This document shows, piece by piece, positions 60,395-64,000 of a stretch of DNA of 64,000 nucleotides. Under the pieces are notes generated by a model. It did no database searches and was not told the origin of the DNA. It worked only from the letters and a program-made list of their open reading frames with translations. A program made the translations under genes and the position numbers. Each line of letters starts with the position of its first letter. Position 1 is the first letter of the stretch. The stretch lies in assembly GCF_046845755.1 (NCBI RefSeq), contig NZ_CP177357.1, positions 620,001 through 684,000 of the forward strand, in the 5' to 3' direction. The DNA is from Rubrivirga sp046845755. GTDB taxonomy: Bacteria > Bacteroidota > Rhodothermia > Rhodothermales > Rubricoccaceae.

Positions 60395-61471
60395 TTGCCC
60401 ATCGCCCCCCGCCCCGATCCGGCCCCACTCGACCTCAACGTGCTCTTTCTGGCGATGGGCACCCAGACCCCGGGGTCGCGCTTCCGAGTGCAGCAGTTCT
60501 TCCCGCACTTCCGCCGACTCGGCGTCCATCCGACGCTCCGGACCGCCTACGGCGACGACTACAACGTCCATTCCGCCCGGCGCTACGCCCCTGCCTACAA
60601 GCTTGCCAGCCGCCTTCGTCGGTCGGCGTACGCGGTGACGGCCGGGCGCTACGATGTGGTCTACGCTCATTCGACGGCGCTCCGCTACACGGCGCTTCCC
60701 GAGCGCCTCTCGGCGGCGCTCAACCGGTCGCTCATCCTCGACATCGACGACGCGGTCTACCTCGGCAGCACCGGGCAGCCCAACCGCTGGGCATCGGGGG
60801 CGTTCGACGCCGCTGTCGCTGCGGCGGCCCACGTGGTGGTCGGCAACGAGACCCTGGCTGAGCGGGCGGGCGTCCCCCACAAGACGACCATCATCCCGAC
60901 GGTGATCGACACCGACCGGTACACGCCGGCCGGCACGGTCTCCGCGGGTCCGTTTCGGCTCGGCTGGATGGGAACGTCCGGCAATTTCCCCGTGCTCGCG
61001 GGTGTCGTTCCGGCCGTCGAGGCCTTTCTCGCCTCCCGGCCAGAGGCTCGCTTTCGGATCGTGTCCAACCGGCCGTTCGCACCTCTTGCGGGGCACCCTC
61101 AGGTGGAAGAGATCCCGTGGTCGGCGGAGCGGGAGTTGGATCTGCTGCGGTCGTTCACGGTCGGCATCATGCCCCTCACGGACACGGCTTGGAATCGGGG
61201 CAAGTGCGCTTTCAAACTGATCCAGTACATGGCTGTTGGAGTCCCTGTCCTGGGCTCGGCGGTCGGGGCCAACCGCGAGGTCGTGGCTGATGGGGAGGTC
61301 GGCTACCTCGTCCCGACGACCGATGACTGGCTGGACTCCTTCGAGCGGATCGAGGGGGACGACTTGGTCGGGATGGGGCTTCGGGCTCGGTCTCGAGCGG
61401 TGTCGCACTACTCCATCGACAGCGTGCTGCCGACCTACTGCGACCTGTTCCGCCGCGTCGCGGCGAGGTGA
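60395..61471 (+). CDS. Glycosyltransferase family 4
   Basis: About 358 aa from TTG 60395 (GTG 60440 is an alternative; no ATG is near). Marks are NVLFLAMGTQTPGSRFRVQQ, VVYAHSTALRYTALPERL, LILDIDDAVYLGSTGQPNRW, TTIIPTVIDTDRYTPAG, FRLGWMGTSGNFPVL and the donor-site KLIQYMAVGVPVLGSAVGAN. This pattern is common in GT4 enzymes of exopolysaccharide loci with an LDIDD motif. Donor unknown. A 427-bp gene-free gap follows. Confidence 0.88.
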   Translation: MPIAPRPDPAPLDLNVLFLAMGTQTPGSRFRVQQFFPHFRRLGVHPTLRTAYGDDYNVHSARRYAPAYKLASRLRRSAYAVTAGRYDVVYAHSTALRYTALPERLSAALNRSLILDIDDAVYLGSTGQPNRWASGAFDAAVAAAAHVVVGNETLAERAGVPHKTTIIPTVIDTDRYTPAGTVSAGPFRLGWMGTSGNFPVLAGVVPAVEAFLASRPEARFRIVSNRPFAPLAGHPQVEEIPWSAERELDLLRSFTVGIMPLTDTAWNRGKCAFKLIQYMAVGVPVLGSAVGANREVVADGEVGYLVPTTDDWLDSFERIEGDDLVGMGLRARSRAVSHYSIDSVLPTYCDLFRRVAAR

Positions 61472-61898
61472 GATGCCATGCTCGCGCAGTCTGGCCCCGG
61501 CGGGGGGAGGGCACGTGGGGCCGGATTAAGAGAGTGCAAGATCGGAACCGGACGGTGAGGAGCGACGGAGACGCACGTACCATGAGCGGCCTCGCCTTCC
61601 TTCCGAATGGGACGTGCTCTCGGTCTTGTCATCTTCTTTCTGATCGTCAACTCAGCCGGGGCGGGGAGGGGGGCACGCATGTGGGGAAACTGGGGCCGTC
61701 GCTTGGAGGGAGCGGCCCCCTCCCTGCTCCGGCTGCTAGAGCAGGGGGCCCGCGCTCTGGTGCGACGCCGCGCCACCCCTTCCATCATTGGCACGATGGG
61801 AGCGCGCCACCGCGGAAAGCAGACATCGGATCGGAGCGTGGGGGGACCCTCGGTTGCTGGGGCCTGCCGCTCCCCGATTCCTTTCAATGAGGGCTGAG
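61472..61898. other. 427-bp gap without a convincing gene
   Basis: An open frame at 61607-61897 has a short hydrophobic start (LGLVIFFLIVNSAGAG) but its remainder looks random, and codon use is poor. A hairpin (CCCTGCTC...GAGCAGGG) lies near 61724. Nothing else is recognised. Confidence 0.4.
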
Positions 61899-63143
61899 AT
61901 GGAACAGATCTTGGGGGTCGGGCTTGTCGGGGTCGTCGCGCTACTGTGGGCCTTGCATATCGGGCGGTCGGCATACTCGCACCAGGTGAAACGCCTCCTG
62001 CTGGTCGGCCTGTTGCTGCGGCTGGTCGGTGGGCTCGCGTATCTCTACCTGATTGGCAACTTGTACGGAGGAGGGGACTACCTCCTGTATATAGGCCAGG
62101 GTGGCGAGTTGTCGACCTCGCAGGGCGCTGGAGGCGTCGCGCGCGTGTGGGACCTGAACTCATGGGTAGGAGGGCGCTGGTGGGGCGTGTCTTTCGTAAG
62201 CCACATCGTCGGCCTTCTGTTCGCTCTCGTCGGTCCCACGACGGTCGGAGGGTTCATGGCGTTCTCCATGGTGAGCTACGTCGGCATCGTCTCGCTAGCC
62301 CTCGCGTTTCACCGTACGTACCCCACCATCCCCCTGGAGAGTTATCTGGTCTGGATCGTGCTGTTCCCCTCGCTCTGGTTCTGGCCGGCCGCGTTGGGGA
62401 AGGACGCCATCGTGCTCTGCGGCGTAGGGCTCGCGACACTTGGTTTCGTAGGCCGGGCGGGACACCCGCGCTGGCTGATGATGATCTTGGGTACGGGTCT
62501 GGTGTTCGGCATCCGCCCGCAGGTTGCGGCCGTGCTCGTGGTGTGCCTAGCCGCAGGGCAGTGGGGGGGGGCAGGCGGTACGTGGGACTTGAAGCGGCTC
62601 GTCCAAAGCGCTTTGCTGATCGGTGCTGGGGTCGGTGCGGTCTACCTCGCTAGCGGCCAGCTCGGGTTCAGCCTGTTCAGCACAGACGAGGTTGAGGTTT
62701 ATTTTGCGTCCAAGTCGGCCGCTGTCAACAAAGGCGGAAGTGCGCTGGGGATGGATACGGTCTCCCCCTGGATGGCTCCTGTCAATGTGTTGTTTCGGCC
62801 GTTCGTCTGGGAGGCCAACGGGTCCACCGTGCTGATCTCGGCCATCGAAATTCTGTCCGTGTGGATTTTGGCGTGGGCGCGCCGCCGTCAGATCGCCGCC
62901 TTCATCCGCCTCCACCGGAAAACGCGGCTGTTCTGGTTCGGGATTGCGTTCGTGGCCTTGTATTCCGTGGCCCTTGGCCTGTCGCTCACGAACATGGGCA
63001 TCGTCGCACGGCAGCGGGTTCACATCCTCCCGTTCCTGTTCCTGGCGTTTGCGGGGCCGAGCCCCGCGGCGGCGCGCGCGACCACGTGGAGGAAGCCGAG
63101 CGCCCCAGGGTACCCGCGCGCGGGCCTTTCGGCTGTGCAATGA
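61899..63143 (+). CDS. Wzy-like polysaccharide polymerase / multi-spanning membrane protein
   Basis: The 414-aa inner-membrane protein has about ten helices (QILGVGLVGVVALLWALHIG, LLLVGLLLRLVGGLAYLYLI, LVWIVLFPSLWFWPAALGKD). It has a large extracytoplasmic loop around SLFSTDEVEVYFASKSAAVN and a basic C-terminus. The GKDA motif after the WFWP helix and its placement among glycosyltransferases fit an O-antigen/EPS polymerase-type protein, but Wzy proteins are too divergent to prove this by eye. A G9 run (62563-62571) lies in the coding sequence. ATG 61899 is chosen; ATG 61887 would add four residues. Its stop overlaps the next GT start. Confidence 0.75.
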   Translation: MEQILGVGLVGVVALLWALHIGRSAYSHQVKRLLLVGLLLRLVGGLAYLYLIGNLYGGGDYLLYIGQGGELSTSQGAGGVARVWDLNSWVGGRWWGVSFVSHIVGLLFALVGPTTVGGFMAFSMVSYVGIVSLALAFHRTYPTIPLESYLVWIVLFPSLWFWPAALGKDAIVLCGVGLATLGFVGRAGHPRWLMMILGTGLVFGIRPQVAAVLVVCLAAGQWGGAGGTWDLKRLVQSALLIGAGVGAVYLASGQLGFSLFSTDEVEVYFASKSAAVNKGGSALGMDTVSPWMAPVNVLFRPFVWEANGSTVLISAIEILSVWILAWARRRQIAAFIRLHRKTRLFWFGIAFVALYSVALGLSLTNMGIVARQRVHILPFLFLAFAGPSPAAARATTWRKPSAPGYPRAGLSAVQ

Positions 63144-64000
63144 AGGAGACCGAGCAGCGTCCGCGACTCCTCTACGTCGTGACCCACCCCATGACGGCCC
63201 GGCATCTCCTCCAGGGCCAGTTGGCAGCGGCGGCGGCCCACGGCTTCGAGGTCGCCGTGGCCAGCGCGCCCGGCGCGGACCTCGACGCCGTCGCAGTGCG
63301 GGATCCGGTCACCATCTTCCCCATTGCGATGGTACGGGAGATCGCTCCGATCGCGGACCTCCGCGCGGTCGTGAAGCTGGCGGAGGGGATGCGCCGGTGG
63401 CGACCCGACGTTGTCAACGCCGGGACGCCGAAGGCGGGACTCCTGGGGATGATCGCCGCTCGCCTCGTGGGCGTACCGGTCCGCATCTACACTCTCCGTG
63501 GCTTGCGGCTGGACACGACGACCGGTCGTACGCGAGCCCTCCTCTCTGCGACAGAGCGGCTCGCTGCGGCGTCGGCCCACCGCGTCGTCGCCGTCAGTCA
63601 CAGCCTCGCCGAGCGCGTCGTGGAGCTCGGGTTGGCTTCTGCCGAGAAGGTGACCGTCCTAGCAGAGGGGGCTTCGAACGGTGTCGACGTGGAGCGCTTT
63701 GCGAGCCCCGACGTCACGGCCGTCGCGGGCCTCCGAAAGCGGATCGGCTTGCCTGACGGCACCCCCGTTGTCGGCTTTGTCGGCCGCTTTACCCGGGACA
63801 AGGGCATCGCGGAGCTGGTCGAGGCCTTCGAGCGGGTGGGGGAGGCCCGCCCCGACGCCCGCCTTCTGCTGGTGGGCGACTACGAAGACGGCGACTCCGT
63901 CGGCGACGCCGTGCGTGCGCGCATCGAGGCCGACCCCCGCATCGTCCGCGCCGGCTTCCTCCCGGACGCCGCGCCGGCCTACGCGCTGATGGACGTGCTG
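63140..64000 (+). CDS. Glycosyltransferase family 4 (3' end outside window)
   Basis: The frame is open from ATG 63140 to the window end (287 codons), so the gene is truncated by the border. It shows a typical GT4 start (RLLYVVTHPMTARHLLQGQL), VVNAGTPKAGLLGMIAARL, RIYTLRGLRLDTTTGRTRA, AHRVVAVSHSLAERVVELGL, GVDVERFASP and VVGFVGRFTRDKGIAELVEA. The group resembles GT4 enzymes that transfer GalNAc- or Fuc-type amino sugars, but this is not decisive. The start overlaps the Wzy-like stop (ATGA), so it is read in the same operon. Confidence 0.92.
   Translation, partial: MKETEQRPRLLYVVTHPMTARHLLQGQLAAAAAHGFEVAVASAPGADLDAVAVRDPVTIFPIAMVREIAPIADLRAVVKLAEGMRRWRPDVVNAGTPKAGLLGMIAARLVGVPVRIYTLRGLRLDTTTGRTRALLSATERLAAASAHRVVAVSHSLAERVVELGLASAEKVTVLAEGASNGVDVERFASPDVTAVAGLRKRIGLPDGTPVVGFVGRFTRDKGIAELVEAFERVGEARPDARLLLVGDYEDGDSVGDAVRARIEADPRIVRAGFLPDAAPAYALMDVL

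Noticed and set aside
61607..61897. 96-codon open frame with a hydrophobic start before the Wzy-like gene
   Set aside because: After the first 20 residues the sequence is Arg/Gly-rich and random-looking, codon use is poor and no promoter box is present.
52082..62571. Runs of eight or nine G within wzx (52082-52089), the GT fusion (56418-56425) and the Wzy-like gene (62563-62571) as contingency loci
   Set aside because: At this GC content runs of eight are expected by chance about ten times in 64 kb, and a similar run is in an ordinary gene (8052-8059). Without read-level length variation there is no case for switching.
1..64000. CRISPR arrays, prophage structural genes, toxin-antitoxin pairs or complete insertion sequences
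   Set aside because: No regularly spaced direct repeats of CRISPR size, no cas, integrase, transposase or phage structural genes were found on either strand.

Overview
The window is one contiguous piece of a very GC-rich (roughly two-thirds G+C or more), densely coding bacterial chromosome. Several features point to a marine member of the Bacteroidota/Rhodothermota group, for example a Rubrivirga/Rubricoccaceae-like organism. One protein ends in a type IX secretion sorting domain (7554-8420). Many genes have a GC-adapted TAnnTTTG-type -7 box about 30 nt before the start. There is an UpxY/NusG-type antiterminator in the polysaccharide locus, and many lipoproteins and a tricorn-like protease. 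The taxonomic placement is inference; the individual features are visible in the sequence.

Positions 1-16,000 are mostly housekeeping and envelope genes: the end of a LuxR-type response regulator, pyruvate kinase, an ACT-domain protein, a RuvC-fold protein, a multi-spanning membrane protein whose 5' end is a (GTCCCCC)15 repeat, a NupC-type nucleoside transporter, a T9SS cargo protein, a DUF305/LVIVD lipoprotein pair, a frameshifted zincin-like gene, a DExH helicase and a DHFR-like reductase. Positions 16,000-31,000 hold a YbbA/YbbP-like ABC exporter, a tricorn protease, a 3-hydroxyisobutyrate dehydrogenase-like enzyme, an M32 carboxypeptidase, a luciferase-like oxidoreductase, a GNAT enzyme, an EamA transporter and an ABC-F ATPase. 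Positions 30,950-37,840 are a carbohydrate operon: a sugar-binding lipoprotein, two permeases, a six-hairpin-type glycosidase-like lipoprotein and a tandem GH130 protein, with no ATPase gene. A tRNA-Thr(CGU) follows.

From about 38,600 to the end of the window is an exopolysaccharide (Wzx/Wzy-type) locus on the + strand. It contains a Wzc-like tyrosine autokinase, an SLBB export protein, nucleotide-sugar genes (WbpP-like epimerase, UDP-sugar dehydrogenase, RfbB, RfbA, RfbC, WecE), a NusG paralogue, a FemAB-like acyltransferase, two sulfotransferases, a Wzx-like flippase, at least five glycosyltransferases, a CapK-like adenylate-forming enzyme and a Wzy-like membrane protein. The gene set suggests a sulfated, amino-sugar- and uronate-containing exopolysaccharide. 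The interior is a patchwork: an AT-richer segment around 50,400-53,170, a decayed methyltransferase, and a glycosyltransferase whose GT4 core has been deleted and whose remnant is fused to a GT2 enzyme.

The intergenic spaces carry several families of palindromic and low-complexity repeats. One of these appears to have entered the coding sequence of the ABC permease. The most testable novelty is the heptamer tandem repeat at 4392-4496: its length is not a multiple of three, and it separates the only nearby start codons from the membrane-protein reading frame, which is the arrangement of a phase-variable gene.
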